A model generated the notes under the pieces. That model saw only the letters and a program-made list of their open reading frames with translations. It had not been told where the DNA came from and did not search any database. Source: Ceratothoa steindachneri (taxonomy: Eukaryota > Arthropoda > Malacostraca > Isopoda > Cymothoidae). From it: a stretch of 64,000 nt of DNA. The stretch lies in the NCBI GenBank assembly GCA_963969495.1, contig OZ018338.1, forward strand, positions 51,835,973 to 51,899,972, given 5' to 3'. Both the position numbers and the translations under genes were made by a program. This document shows, piece by piece, positions 1 through 11,705 of the stretch. How positions within the stretch are numbered: position 1 is the stretch's first letter; every line of letters begins with the position of its first letter.

Positions 1-243
1 TATATACAAAAATAAGGAATATAAGTAATTCTACAATGGATACACACCACGAAATTAAGGGGGGGAGGGGAATACGGAAGTAAATAATCAAGGTCACGCA
101 GACTCGGGAATATAACGGGACTTAATAAGGCTCGTTCACTGGAGCTACGAAGGAACTCCTGAGAGAAAACAGGTAGGCTGAGTTCCTAGGGAGACTCATG
201 TAAATCGGATGGGCTGGGGCACGGCGGCGACGAAGGTTTGCAA

Positions 244-726
244 TGTCTGATTGCATATACTTTGTTTAACCTCACCAGGCGAGAACGGAGCTGACCCTAA
301 GTTGATAGAGGTTTGTTTGTTAACTAGCATCTATCCGACAAGAACACTTCTCTTCGGCTGCAAGCGAGACGGAATCGAGGGCGGCTCGTCACTTCACAGG
401 TGGTGGTCACGGGATGGTGGGGGTCCGCACAATACTGCTATCTGCAACTGTACTGAATTCTCGTGGCCCTTGTCTAAGTATTTATGTAACCTCAGCGGAA
501 GTGCATCGTCCGAGGCACCAGAAGGGAGCGGGCCTTATCAGACGAGGCGCGGCCTGCGTGGATTCTCACGGTCGCGTGGAGTTTTCGATCTGTTTTGAAC
601 TCGCCTTGCTTCGAATGCTCTCGTTATCTGCGCTGCAAGTGTATCAGTTCCCACGCGCTGTATGTACATGTAGGGCTGCCGCCATTCCAGGGCACCACAC
701 GTTGGGTTATTCGTCTCTTTCTGACA
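244..726 (-). repeat. 3' LTR of the Gmr1-like element
   Basis: About 483 bp. On the minus strand it begins TGTCAGAAAG and ends CAGACA, giving a short TGTC/GACA terminal inverted repeat. It aligns over most of its length with 5203-5721 but lacks about 26 bp found there near plus position 5236. The boundary at 726 is set by where similarity to the other LTR stops and the polypurine tract begins. Confidence 0.85.
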
Positions 727-739
727 CTCCTTCCCTCCC
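727..739 (-). other. Polypurine tract of the LTR element
   Basis: On the minus strand this reads GGGAGGGAAGGAG and directly abuts the TG that starts the 3' LTR. This is the expected position for the plus-strand DNA primer. It fixes the element orientation independently of the coding remnants. Confidence 0.75.
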
Positions 740-1249
740 AAGATGAAGCCTACGAGGGAAGTGACATCTGATTAATGTAATGGGATTACTCAACTTAATT
801 TCACAATTATGACCGGACACAAAAGGAGTAATAACAGGGACTCTATACAAAAATAAATAAAATTAAATGGGACTCGGGGAATATACTCATATTCTCACAA
901 AATCAAAACAAACAAAATAAAATAATAATAATAATAATAATGATAATAATAATATAAGAAGGCAAAGAGCACTAATTCGGCTATAGTTATAGTTATTATT
1001 ATCTCGGTAACCAGGGGCTTAAACATATAATTGTTAAATAAAGAAAGGAATTGCCCAACACAATTAATAATAAAAGGATACATACAAAAAAAAGAGATTA
1101 TCAGGTTATATATACCCAAAAATAATATTATTATAATGAAACAAAACTAAAAGAATTGTCCCGCTCCCAAAAATGAAACAGGTACTAAACATTAGAATAA
1201 TTAATAAAAAATTACTACTGGACGAATCCAGAAGATTTCTATTCAAACG
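740..1249 (-). other. AT-rich 3' untranslated part of the LTR element
   Basis: Between the RNase H remnant and the polypurine tract lies AT-rich sequence with an ATA/ATT simple repeat near 925-955. No coding signal is visible. The short open frame on the minus strand (895-1119) is a Tyr/Ile-rich product of the simple repeat, not a gene. Confidence 0.5.
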
Positions 1250-1810
1250 GTTCACTAGACCGTTTTGACAGCCCTTGGAGAGAAAGACTCCATCTCTTAT
1301 GGTGACCGTTGTTACCTTTTATTCTTCCTAAATAGGAGAGAGGCTTATGATTGGTCTCGATAACAAATTCTTTCCCTAAGAGAAACATCTTAAGCTTCTT
1401 AACCCCAGAGATAATAGCGAGTCCTTCTTTTTTAATTGCCGCGTAGTTTTTCTCGCTGGGGGGAGTTTACGGCTAGCAAACGCGATGGGGAAACTTTCAC
1501 GATTGTCACTATACTGGATAAGGACGCAGTCTATCCCTTCGTTATTCGCTTCGGTCCGTATGCCCAAAGGGGTTATGGGGGTCAGGTAAACTGAGCATTG
1601 GTGCTGAGGCTAACTTTAATAAATTGTCTACGTCATCATTGAAAGCTTTTCTTAAGCGTATGGGAAAGGGGTACGGTTTAGAACGGACGTTTTCCTGGGT
1701 AGTGAGCCAGATATGGTGCTCAAACTGAGAAACACAACAAGGGATGTCCCAAATTAGGTCAATGAATTGCTTAAGTAACGCTTGTAGCTGATTATTTATC
1801 TTAACTCGGA
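1250..1810 (-). pseudogene. RT N-terminal stub fused to RNase H, pol remnant
   Basis: Reading the minus strand from about 1800, the first part resembles the start of a Ty3/gypsy reverse transcriptase (QFEHHIWLTT, then RSKPYPFPIRLRK and a DDVDNLLKL segment). It then runs straight into the tether and RNase H start (LSLPDPHNPFG), followed by NNEGIDCVLIQYSDNR, PIAFASRKLPPAR and FVIETNHKPLSYL. The fingers-palm region with the catalytic YxDD box is absent, so an internal deletion has joined the RT start to RNase H. A frameshift near 1560-1570 separates the tether from the RNase H frame. The RNase H start has Glu in TEANN where the family normally has Asp. It lies downstream of integrase, which is the key oddity of this element. 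Confidence 0.75.
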
Positions 1811-1958
1811 CGAAAGAATTCGGGAGGATCTGGCAGGGCGTGTATATGGTATTCGGCCTCTTGTACCACGAACAAGGGGCCTAGCTGGTAGCTGGACTCC
1901 AGGGCTGATTCTTTGTCCAGTGCCAAAAGTTGGTTAGCACAAGCGCAACGGTGGTATT

Positions 1959-2900
1959 TTAAAGCATATTTACGTGAAATAGCTTAGTCCCAGACGGAGT
2001 TTGGATTAAATACCTAACGGGACCCCACCTCTTGATCACTAGGAAGGGACCCTTGCATTGACTTAAAAGCTTGTTGTTTTCTGTAAGGAGTAATAATAGA
2101 ACCTCTTTGCTGGAGTTAAGTGTCCGATCTTGCGCGTTGTACTTGCCCAAGTTGGTTTCAGCATTCTGGTACGCTATCTCTGCGCACTTTTCTAGTCTCT
2201 GTCTCAAACCTAGGAGGTAAGCGTAAGAAGATTAAATATCTTGGTCTAACTTTTGGTTTGAGAATAGCTTCTTTAGGATGTTAAGGGGTCCTCTAACATG
2301 ACCCCCATACAAGAGCTCAAATGGGTACAAACCTAATGTGCAATGGGGAATTTCCCGGTACGCGAAAAGGGCTACCGGCTGGAAACAGTGCCATTCTCGA
2401 GGTTGCTCGGCGCACAATTTCTTGAGAATAGATTTGAGGGAGCCGTTTAGCCTTTTACACAGACCGTTGCCAGCTGGGTGAAAGGGGATGGTAAAAAGGT
2501 GTTTTATCATTAGAAGTTTTTCAACGTGCTCTATCAGCTGTGAGGTGAGCTGGTGGCGGCGATTGGACAGTATCTCTTTAGGTAATGCCACGCAGAAGGA
2601 GATGAAGATAAGTGCTTCCGTACAGGAGATACTGTCAATCTTCGTTCAACGGCACAGCCTCGGGGAATCGGATGACAAAATCTAGTAAAGTGAGGGCATA
2701 GCTGTGCCCTTTACTCAACGGGGGGTGTATCGGACCGATGAGATCGATGGCGACATGGGAAAATGGCTCTCAGATTAGGAGTCCTTTCTGCAGCGGAGCG
2801 GGCTTAATATTTCCTTTTGCGGCCGTTTTTGTGGCATATGTTGCACAACCTGCAGTAGTGATCGATCTCATTAGGAACAGCTGGCCAATAAAAGTATCTA
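1959..2900 (-). pseudogene. Retrotransposon integrase, catalytically dead
   Basis: Integrases insert the cDNA copy into host DNA. In minus-strand order there is part of a zinc-binding module (CRLCNICHKNG near 2850), then the core opening SHVAIDLIGPI with the first acidic residue at 2743-2745, then YALTLLDFVIRFPEAVPL. After a frameshift near 2635 comes ALPKEILSNRRHQLTSQL, then FHPAGNGLCKRLNGSLK and FAYREIPHCTLGLYPFELLYGG. A C-terminal GPF module (CKGPFLVIKRWGPVRYLI) and KLFHVNML close the domain. The second catalytic position reads Asn (2562-2564) and the third reads Lys (2454-2456), so two of the three DDE residues are lost. A short gap with stops separates core and C-terminal parts around 2208-2231. 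Confidence 0.85.
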
Positions 2901-2940
2901 AATATTCTTTAGGCGATCCTTGTGTGGCTCAAGTCGCCTG

Positions 2941-5202
2941 AAAATAAGCTATTATAGGCATTGCGTAAGATGTGACCGACGTGTGCACGTGAAACACATA
3001 ATACTTGAGTCCGGGAGTTACCGCCTTCGGAACACTCGCGGTAAAGTAAGCCGTAGGGAATGAGGTAGGAGATCACCTTGTCTCCTCCAGTGGCTTCTTG
3101 TGTTTTAGCCTAGGCCTTGGCCCACAGGGGACGGAGGGAGTCGCAGCTCTTCTTTTTCTTGGCTAAGTATTCAGTTATGGCGTTCTTTAATTCTAAAGAG
3201 CAAGGAGTTACTAGGGATGCGGGCGCCTCTAAATCTTTTACCTTTGGGGAACAAGTAACGAAGAGGCGATCCACGGGGTTGGCGGATACCCGTCGGTACT
3301 GGCCAATAAGGACGAAGCAGAATTTAATAGGAGCCGCTACTACCTCTGCCGAGCCAGTGAATTACGCACAATCGATGAAGCACTTAATAATGGGGAAACG
3401 ATTGGCATACCCTAGGTAATCATGCACGACAGCAAATTTATTGTGATCCAGGGCTACAGGGGAAGGCAGCTTATCCGTTATCACTATACAGGTGCCCCTT
3501 TTATCTCTCACAAGGGCGGATACACGGCAGCAATTAATCATTGCCGATTCGAATTTAAAGCCCCCAGGGGTATTCTTATCAAATAAGAAGTTTACCTAGT
3601 GGCCGGCGGCCCTTGAGGTGCTCGGGAGAAGATAGCATTCCGGTGATGATGACAGGGGTGCTGGCGTAGCCCAGATCTGTTGGACTTGGTAAAAGGAGTT
3701 ACTTCTGAACTAGGAGTTCTGGGGGCAGTTGGTCTTCACCTGCCCTTCTCCACTACATGAGGAACAAATGATGCGTCTCCTGGGGAAGAATGAAGTAGAA
3801 GTGTTTGACGCAAATGGTTTTTACGCCTCGATGCTTGGACCAGAAGATTGGTTTTGGCTTTGAAAGCCCAGTTACCTTTACAAACTTGCTTCCATTTTTC
3901 GCGATGAAGGGAGTGCCATCTTCTTACTCTCCTTCGGGTAGCAACTATAGCTAGCTGAATAAACATCAGCCCCTTATAGTTACTCTCTTAATGTAAGGCA
4001 TTTCCGGCCCTTTACGAAGGACCTGGTTTCCGGCGGAAGTGCAGCCAAGAGCTGGTCGCTCAGGAGGAAGTCAACTAGGGAATCATGTGGGACCTTTGAT
4101 GCAATAAGGCAAAAGTTGAAGTGTATCCAAACTGACGGTAACTTTAGCCTAACTGAACGTGGGCATGCCTAAATTTGGATCGGTAAAAGTATGGGGTCAT
4201 GTTGTACGCCACCAGTAATTCGGATTTTAACGTGGAGTAATCAATTGTCGCTTCCTAGGGAAGAGAGATGAATATATTTCAGTGTTTAATAAGGGCAACA
4301 ATTCAGACAATCCAGCTGACTCGATGTCACAATGATTAATTTCTAAAATGTTTTCGAAAGGAATTAGAAAAGCTTCAAAATCCTCACCTTATTTGAAAGT
4401 TGGGAGCTTAACTGACGCAGAACCTGGGACCTCGGACCTCGAGCTGGTGGACAATGTCTCGTTTCTGGTTCTACTCATTTCCAGCTCGTGAAGGTGGATT
4501 CTTTCCCTTTCGTCTAGTTCTTGTCTTTCTCTTCTCTTTCGGTCCTTTTCTTTTGTTGAATGTACACTAGAAGCTCCTTACCACTGAACTCAAACGTCCC
4601 TCCTTGCGAATTGAATGTGTTGAATGACGAAGACATTCTGAAGCGTTTGACCAACTTTTTGGCAGAAGCACCATAACAAAGGGGAAAAATGATTTAAATG
4701 CACAACGGTAGTGCTAGGAGATTTTGGCGGACCTACGATAATTCCCACAAAAAAAACACAACGTGCTTATTTCGCACTGCGCGAATTCTTAAGCACAACT
4801 GAAATATTCACTTCGGAATTTTACGAGACTGCATTTCCCAGAAGCAACGAGAATACACAATCCCCCCCCCCCCAAAATCAAATTGTCACTTTTACTAACA
4901 CCAGACGAAATGGGGCCTTAAACGGACAAAAATACAATTAGATACCTTTCAATACAGCAGGCGATTTGGGGCCTGAAAGGAGTAAGGTTTTACGTGAAAT
5001 TAAAAAAAACAAAATACGCACATAAACAAAAGAAATGGGAAATGGGTAAAGTCGTTTTCTATAGTTTCTAAACCAGAACCCTTATTACATTATTTCGTAG
5101 AGTCAATGTTGTTGATTGCCCTTGTGTTCACTCTCCTCAGACCGAAATAGTGTGGGCAGGGGATAAACTGAGCGCATAGGAAAACAATAACAACCTGAGT
5201 AA
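2941..5202 (-). pseudogene. Decayed gag/protease region of the LTR element
   Basis: Minus-strand sequence between integrase and the 5' LTR, where gag and protease should lie. A readable stretch about 3480-3110 gives peptides such as VALDHNKFAVVHDYLGYANR and SANPVDRLFVTCSPKVKDLE, which look like degraded pol/protease-to-integrase linker. The rest is broken by stops, and I could not find a confident zinc knuckle or protease DTG motif. A run of C at 4862-4873 and A-rich stretches near 5000 are simple sequence. A primer binding site next to the 5' LTR (below 5203) could not be identified: the bases there do not begin with the usual TGG. Confidence 0.45.
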
Positions 5203-5721
5203 CGTCTGATTGCGAACACTTTGTTTAACCTCGCTGAAGATGAACGAGGGAGTGCACCAGGCGAGAACGGAGCTGACCAGGAGGTTGATAGAGGTTTGTC
5301 TGTTAACTAACGTCTATCGGACGAGAACCCTTGTCTTCGGCTGCTAGCGAGACGGAGTCGATGGCGGCTCGTCACTTTACGGGGCTGGCAGCCACGGGAT
5401 GGCGGGTGCTACGCACGGGCTCTACAAGGTACTGTAACCGTAACTGTACTGAATTTTGGTGTCCCTTGTCTGAGTATTTATGTGGCCTCAGCGAAACTGC
5501 ATCGCCCAAGGCGCCAGAAGGAAGCGGGCCTTATCAGACGAGGCGTGGCTTGCGTGGATTCTCACGGTCGCGCGGAGTTTTCGATCTGTTTTGAATTCGC
5601 CCTGCATCGAACCTCTCGTTATCTACGTCGGAAGTGCAACAGTTCCCACTCTTTGTATGTACACGTGGGTCTCACGGCCGTTCTAGGGCATCCCACGTGG
5701 GCTATTCGTCTCTTTCTGACA
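5203..5721 (-). repeat. 5' LTR of the Gmr1-like element
   Basis: About 519 bp. It matches 244-726 and on the minus strand starts TGTCAGAAAG. Its last base pair reads CG instead of the expected CA (plus 5203-5204), a likely point change. It carries about 26 bp not present in the other LTR. The minus-strand LTR should hold the element promoter, but I did not identify a TATA box. Confidence 0.85.
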
Positions 5722-7740
5722 ACACCGGTTTGCAAAAGAGACTAACACATAAGCTTTGCTTCATATTTGCTGATTTTGCAACTGTTACTCAACATAATTT
5801 AAAGGATTTTGGTCTTACCAGGGTAAAATTAATTTGAATTCCTACATTAGTTAAAGTTTAATTTAAGTTTTAATGAATCATCAGGATAAAAATTAGCAAT
5901 ATCTTGGGCTCAAGTCATTACGGCTTAAAAATTTGCATTGGCATCATTCTGATCAGAGATTTCTTAAATTCCCGAGACATTGATTATGATTGAACTCATT
6001 ACAACTTTAGGATGTCTGAGTTAATTTTGAAATTGAGGCGTATGTTTGGGTTCATTGACTTCTTCTTAGAGATGTATGGTTACGTGTATGTTGTTGTATG
6101 AATATATATTTATATTTGGATATATGTAGATTTATAATCTCCTTAACACTAAGAGTTGCTAGTATTTATCTTACGAATTGTGTCAATTTTAAACTAAGAT
6201 TGGCATTTAAGGTGAAACGTTTTCAAGCCCGAGGAAATTTTATTTATTAACAACTTTTCTATCGTTCTATATTACGTATATATCGTATATAAGAAGAATC
6301 TACCAATAAAATCTGAAAGGTACAAAATTATCCACGAGAATATATGTAAAAATTGCAGGAAAACTGTATATAATAGGTTAAAGGCAAAATTTTAACATAT
6401 TCGACTAAGAAAGAAGATTTGACATTCCATGGGTAGAAAAGCCCCGAGCTAATCATTTTAGATAGTAGCAAAACATAAAATCCTATTAAGTATGTAACAG
6501 AATTTCAAATGAGTGTAAAAATTAGAAGTTAGTCATTTAATCAAATTTACTCAGGTCATGTTTCCACCAGTTCACAAAAAAGATAGAATATCATAGTATT
6601 ATTTGTTTGGTGCTTCTAATGTACCGGTATATCTAAACATTTAACGACGATTGGAGTGGTATAAATGTTTATAAAATTTCAAAGTAGGTACGAGTAGGTA
6701 ACTATGAATAGTCATTTTTCTGGAGCTCATATAACCATACGGCAATAAAGGGCCAATTTGGGTAGAGAGCGCTAGGAGTGACTGTTGGATAGGTGATGGT
6801 GGGATCGGTTGTTGGCAGTGGTGTTGATGTGACCTGATGAAATTATTGATTGACAAATTAATGAGAGTGAACACCAATCTTCTAATCTTAATTTAAGACA
6901 TTCCTTGCAAATCTCGTGTTTTCTTCCCCTTTTGCCAGTGGCAGCAGCGCAAAAAAAAAACAAGGTGAGTAACTTAACCATAAACTCCTTTTGTTTCCTG
7001 CTAATTTGGGGCCACTGAACTCAACTATGAAATTGGTTTTTGCCTATTAGGTCGGTTTGCTTTATAAACTATCCCCTTTATAAGTCATTAAAAAAATACT
7101 CCCGATGCAAGGGATTTTCGCAATCACTTAATCCTATTATTTTATGCATAATACCGTTTATTAATATATATGTATTATATATGATAGTTTTTGTTCTAAG
7201 ACCCATGGAGAACATTAAGTTATGTGGCGAACTTTTGTGCGCGACTCTATCCATTGTTTAGCATTTAGCGCCTCTGGATATGGTAGTGTTTTCAATATCT
7301 ATATTTGTTGTGTTACATATCATAGCTGTTGATGGAAAAAAGTGTTTAATAGTTCATACGCCTTTTATCTACATATATATTTGGTGGTTTCAGTTCGCAC
7401 GCTCAATGTATGAATATGCTGTATGTGTTTTTGTGATGGTGTATTATCCTTACTTTTAATTCATACTTGGCGCTCAGGACAAGTCGTAAGCTCTACATAA
7501 CGAATAAAAGTCCGGTTAAAAATTTACGACATTAGACGTAGGAAAGAAGAAAAAAAACCTTATATTTACCACTACAAAGGTATGGAGAGAGCTGAAAATG
7601 CCTGTAGTTGACCTTTATTTTTTTCTGGTCAAAACTTAGGTTTCAATAAAAAAACTAAACAAAAGCTGTCATACCCATGCCTAACTTCGGCAATTTGATC
7701 CCTGCCCTATTGTTATAAAATATCTATACTAGTTTTTGAG
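5722..7740. other. AT-rich DNA, no gene seen
   Basis: Flanking DNA of the LTR element. Only short chance frames are present. No transposon motif, RNA gene or clear repeat was recognised. Confidence 0.5.
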
Positions 7741-7756
7741 GGATTTCTTCATTTGA

Positions 7757-8425
7757 TGATGATGAGGATTCCGGTACAGATTTGAAGAGCTTGATTCCAC
7801 CTTAAGATCTTAATGCTTTTTAGATTAAATTGGATGACTTTAGGAAGCAATTGAGATCTTTCCACGGAATAATTAGAACTGTTCCTGCACGGATGAATAA
7901 ATATAATTTACTCTAGCATAGTAGTAAAGTAACGTATTACTGTAAAAGTAAAAAATATTTTACAATATGTTACAGTAGACAGTGATGTACTGTACTTAAG
8001 TGTCGTGATTTGTTAGGGTTATTAAATGACAATACGTGACACCATATTGCACCGGAAATTCATATGGTTTAGTACAAATGTTAACCTTTTACATCGTCAA
8101 CAAGAAGGATACCAATAATAATAATTATTTTCCTGCTGTCTGTGGAAAGGAAGATCTAAGGAAAAAGATTGGATTAAAAAGTTTTAGCAGATGATAACAG
8201 ATTTAATTTCGGATAAAGGAATGTCATATATCAACTACTAGTAGATTGGGATAAAATTCTCCTCCTTTCCAAATCAAACTGGGTCTAAAGATGCAGTATG
8301 TCAAAGCACCGATGAAATACAGAGGACTGTTTTCAGTAAATATGCTCGAAATTCCTGGCCTCAATTATCAAAAACTACAAGCTGGCTTGTTTGAGAGGCC
8401 ACAAATCAGACAACTGATATGAGCT
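7757..8425 (+). pseudogene. Degenerate fragment of the Cys-rich multi-copy family seen at 12345-13930
   Basis: The plus strand opens with an acidic stretch (DDDEDSGTDL at about 7757). After many stops it gives PPFQIKLGLKMQYVKAP, then GLNYQKLQAGLF and RPQIRQLI around 8260-8425. This order (a PP..IKLGLM segment, a variable helix, then KL.AG(I/L)F.GPQIRQL) is what I recall for the middle of the multi-copy protein family represented by the longer pseudogene at 12345-13930. That copy also has PPLYIKPEIMKNFTKVM followed by a KL.QIRDLLKD segment. The copy is too broken to be functional. The assignment rests on a short conserved block and could be wrong. Confidence 0.4.
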
Positions 8426-8429
8426 CTAC

Positions 8430-11400
8430 CATTCCCAAGCATTGTGATTCACATAGACAAAAACGATGGCTTATAGATGGATTTTATGAACTTCCTAGTG
8501 AATTATAAAAGCAAAATTTAAAAATATTATTGCAACATTGTTTGGAAATTTTAATATCCTGGGTTGAAGCATGAGCATTATGGTTCACCTACTCAGCATT
8601 TATATTGAAAAATTTCATTAAAATCTCGGTAACGTAAGTAATCAGTAATGGTGAAAAATCCACCAAAATATATAGATACTCACATGTTGGCCGAATACTG
8701 TTGGAGTTTGAAATGAAAATGTCTGAAAATAGAGGACACCAGAAAATCATATATAATAATCTTACTCCATGATCGATGGAACTCAGTTAATGTAATTCCT
8801 TGTGTCAAGCCTTTTTTTCTGATGTCTAGCATTTTTTTTGTTTTATTTATATATAATTATTACTAAAAGGTATCTTAAATAAAATAATAAATTAAAGTGA
8901 TTGTAGAAATCCCTATTAACGTGTCCATTTTAGTGGTGAGTCATCAAAATAGCGTCAGGCTGTACAAAATACAACAAGAGGCGTGAAAGGCAAAGACCAA
9001 TGTCATATTTGAGTTTAGCGCCTCAATTTAGTAAAGGACAGGTGTGAGATTGTAGTCAGAGGAAAGAAGTGAAGAAATTTGGACAGTCTATTATACCTCG
9101 GTGTAAATGATTCTTAAATAGATAGATAGTTATAAAACAAAGATTATCTATCAACAAATGTAGGAGTCTTATTATTAAATTAGAACGAGGAAGAAATATT
9201 TTCTAATTTCCCTGAATAAATTTGGTTTATTAATGGTTCTAGTACAAGATATAAGCCGGCATAAATAATTTAAAGCACAATTGTTTGCTTAAAGTTAAGG
9301 CGGAAACAACTATATTTCTTCTGCAGACAGCTACCTAAAACTCGGGAACTCCACAATGGATCAGTCTCCTAATGTATTCAGGCACTTTTATATTCACAGT
9401 CTCATCATAATTATTTATGAGAATTTCTACGTAGGAGGCAGAATATTGTGAAATAAGCCACATACATGTGTGTTTGTCGTTGCTGGAAGGATAATAAATT
9501 TTTTTTGCACATAATGAAATAAAATTGTAAATTGACAAAGGGTTGGGATGTATAAAAGGAAATATTACAAATTTTACCAAGCCGCAGACGTGCAAAGGTC
9601 CCACAGGCAATTTAACATGCTGCTTTCAAAGACCAATAAGAAAACAAGTAAAAATGGAAAAAAAGAGAAAGCACCAGCATTTTATTTATTAAAGAATCAA
9701 AATTAAATAAGGCACCGGACTAAATATCTTTTAATCAAGATTTGCATAGAAATTGATGAAGATAAAGGATGTGATAATTTGAAGAAGATTCATAAGCCGA
9801 TTACACCAATTGTCTTCACTATTAGCCGGAATAAACAAAGTCTATAATAAAAAAAAAACGTAGAAAACGATTCCGACAAAGCAAACAAAATAAATCATGA
9901 CAAAACTTAATAAAGAACAAGATAATAAAAGGACACAGAATCTTCCAAGAACCTTCCTTAATCTTCAAAGACATGAAAGCTACGGATAATCTAAAAAAGA
10001 AATAAAAGTAACTCTAGAAAAAAGTGAGAATGATTATAGCTTATAAAATAGATAAAAAAGGAAAGAAAAACTCCTTAGAACCAAAAGAAAAGAATAAACT
10101 TCCCAGAAAACAAATAAAGCGTAATAAAGTTTTTAGAATACAAAAAAAGCGTATTAAATTTTTAGAAAATCACCCCCCTCCCCTAAAAAAAACAAAGTTC
10201 CTAGTAAATAAATAAAAAGCGAAATACTAAAAACAAAGTGTAAGGGAGCAAGGGAAATGAGTCCTAGAAATAAATAAAAAAAAAGTTGGAAAAACTAACG
10301 AAACTAAGTTTTGTTCCCTTTTTTATCTCTAGTTGAAACTACGCTTTGCTCCAGAATGGTTCACGAACCCAAACTCGCCCTCACTCCGTCTGTCAAATCC
10401 TCCAAATTCTTGCATGATATACAAGTGACGTGACCGCGCTAGTTATCTCATTACATAGTTATACCACGATGTATAAGCAATTCCGACTGTGGATGAGCGC
10501 ATTAATTAATTGAATGAAGCAATTATTGTTGGTAAACAATAGGTAGGCCATGTAATTAGCCTTAATATTAATTAGATAACTGGGGTATTACAAAGGCTGA
10601 GTACCACAAATAAGACTCAAACTTATGAGGGGACGCTGAAAGGTTCTTTGAAAATGTAAATTATAATTATCCAATTTAATATTGATTTTCAAGTTTAGTC
10701 TGTGCAAGACAGATCTTGCGATCGTCTTATGATGCGAATGACATGAAGTTTGATGTAAGATGAGAGAAGAAAAAACAGGATTATTAAAGCCTCCATTTGA
10801 GCAACAGTTCTGTGAAAAGTGAAAATTAGAATTAAAATCAAACTCTGAGTTAAGTTGTAACGAAAGATTTGGATAATTCTATTGAATGGAGACCGTAAAT
10901 TAATTTCTCGAAAGCTAAACAAACCGCATGCTTACAACCTGGAGACCAGACAAAAAATATAAACCAAATCTAAAAACATTTGTTGTGCGCTTTGTTTTGC
11001 TAAAGAGAAATTAATTTACATTTATATTGATACTATTACGATATTTATGATAATGAGAATAAAATTACTGATTATCAAAATATTAAGAGCGATTGCTTGA
11101 ACTCCTTTCTCTCTTACCCGCCTTCTGCCACCTTAATATATAATTCCTATCAGAGATCGGTATGGCTGCATTCAGATAATTCCATACAAATCTAGGACTT
11201 TCATCCCACTTCCTAATTTAAATCACCTCTATATTTTCATATCATACCTCACTAACTCTTTATTTCATTTTGGGTTTCTTAGATATCCCCCAAATGAAGA
11301 CGAAGAATTAAGCCGCTTTGAAACTAATATCTACCATAATAAATCTTTCTCTCAAACTGAGTTAGTTTATTGATTGAAACCAACAAAATAATTTGGTAGT

Positions 11401-11700
11401 TTATAGCTAAGTAGTGCCTTAGTACTATTTATTTCCGTTAATCAAGAGGTAGAGGTGATAAATCAAGGATTTATTTCTCTTTTTCACACGAAACCGTGGC
11501 ATAGAATCAGTGAACGCATAAATATTATGCCTCCTTTTCCTTTCATAGTCAACAACTGGTCAACAACAAAATGCTTCCGAGACCAAGGTGAAGCTTTTCA
11601 ACCAATTTTATGTCGCTGATATAATGAATAACATGCTTAACATTGTTTGTTAGCTATAATTTTCAAAAACACCTAAATCACCATACCGGTTCTAACAGTC
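8430..11700. other. AT-rich DNA with a purine-rich low-complexity patch
   Basis: No convincing gene. 10020-10260 is strongly A-rich, and its Lys-rich plus-strand frame is a composition artefact. At 10317-10342 a pyrimidine tract ends in CTAG, followed by a short open stretch (LKLRFAPEWFTNPNS) that could be a terminal exon, but nothing supports it further. The 91-codon minus-strand frame at 9335-9610 matches no family I know. Confidence 0.4.
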
Positions 11701-11705
11701 TTGCA

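Larger units (their letters stand above)
244..5721 (-). mobile_element. Ty3/gypsy-type LTR retrotransposon, Gmr1-like domain order, inactive
   Basis: A complete LTR element of about 5.5 kb on the minus strand. Two related LTRs (244-726 and 5203-5721) bracket an internal region with a polypurine tract beside the low-coordinate LTR, which is therefore the 3' LTR. In minus-strand order the internal region shows decayed gag/protease-like sequence, an integrase with zinc-binding, core and GPF modules (about 2900-1959), a short RT start (about 1800-1600), and RNase H (about 1590-1250). Integrase before RT-RH is the reverse of the usual Ty3/gypsy order and matches the Gmr1-like group known from animals. 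Stops, frameshifts, lost catalytic residues and a missing RT core show it is dead. The LTRs look roughly 85-90% identical by eye, so the insertion is not recent. Confidence 0.85.

Noticed and set aside
251..746. Overlapping open frames on both strands at 251-746 and their counterparts at 5331-5837
   Set aside because: They lie in the two LTRs, where unusual composition leaves frames open by chance; no protein family is recognised.
9335..9610. 91-codon minus-strand frame
   Set aside because: AT-rich composition, no motif, no neighbouring exon signals; length is within chance for this window.
10024..10215. Lys-rich plus-strand frame
   Set aside because: Direct product of an A-rich low-complexity stretch.
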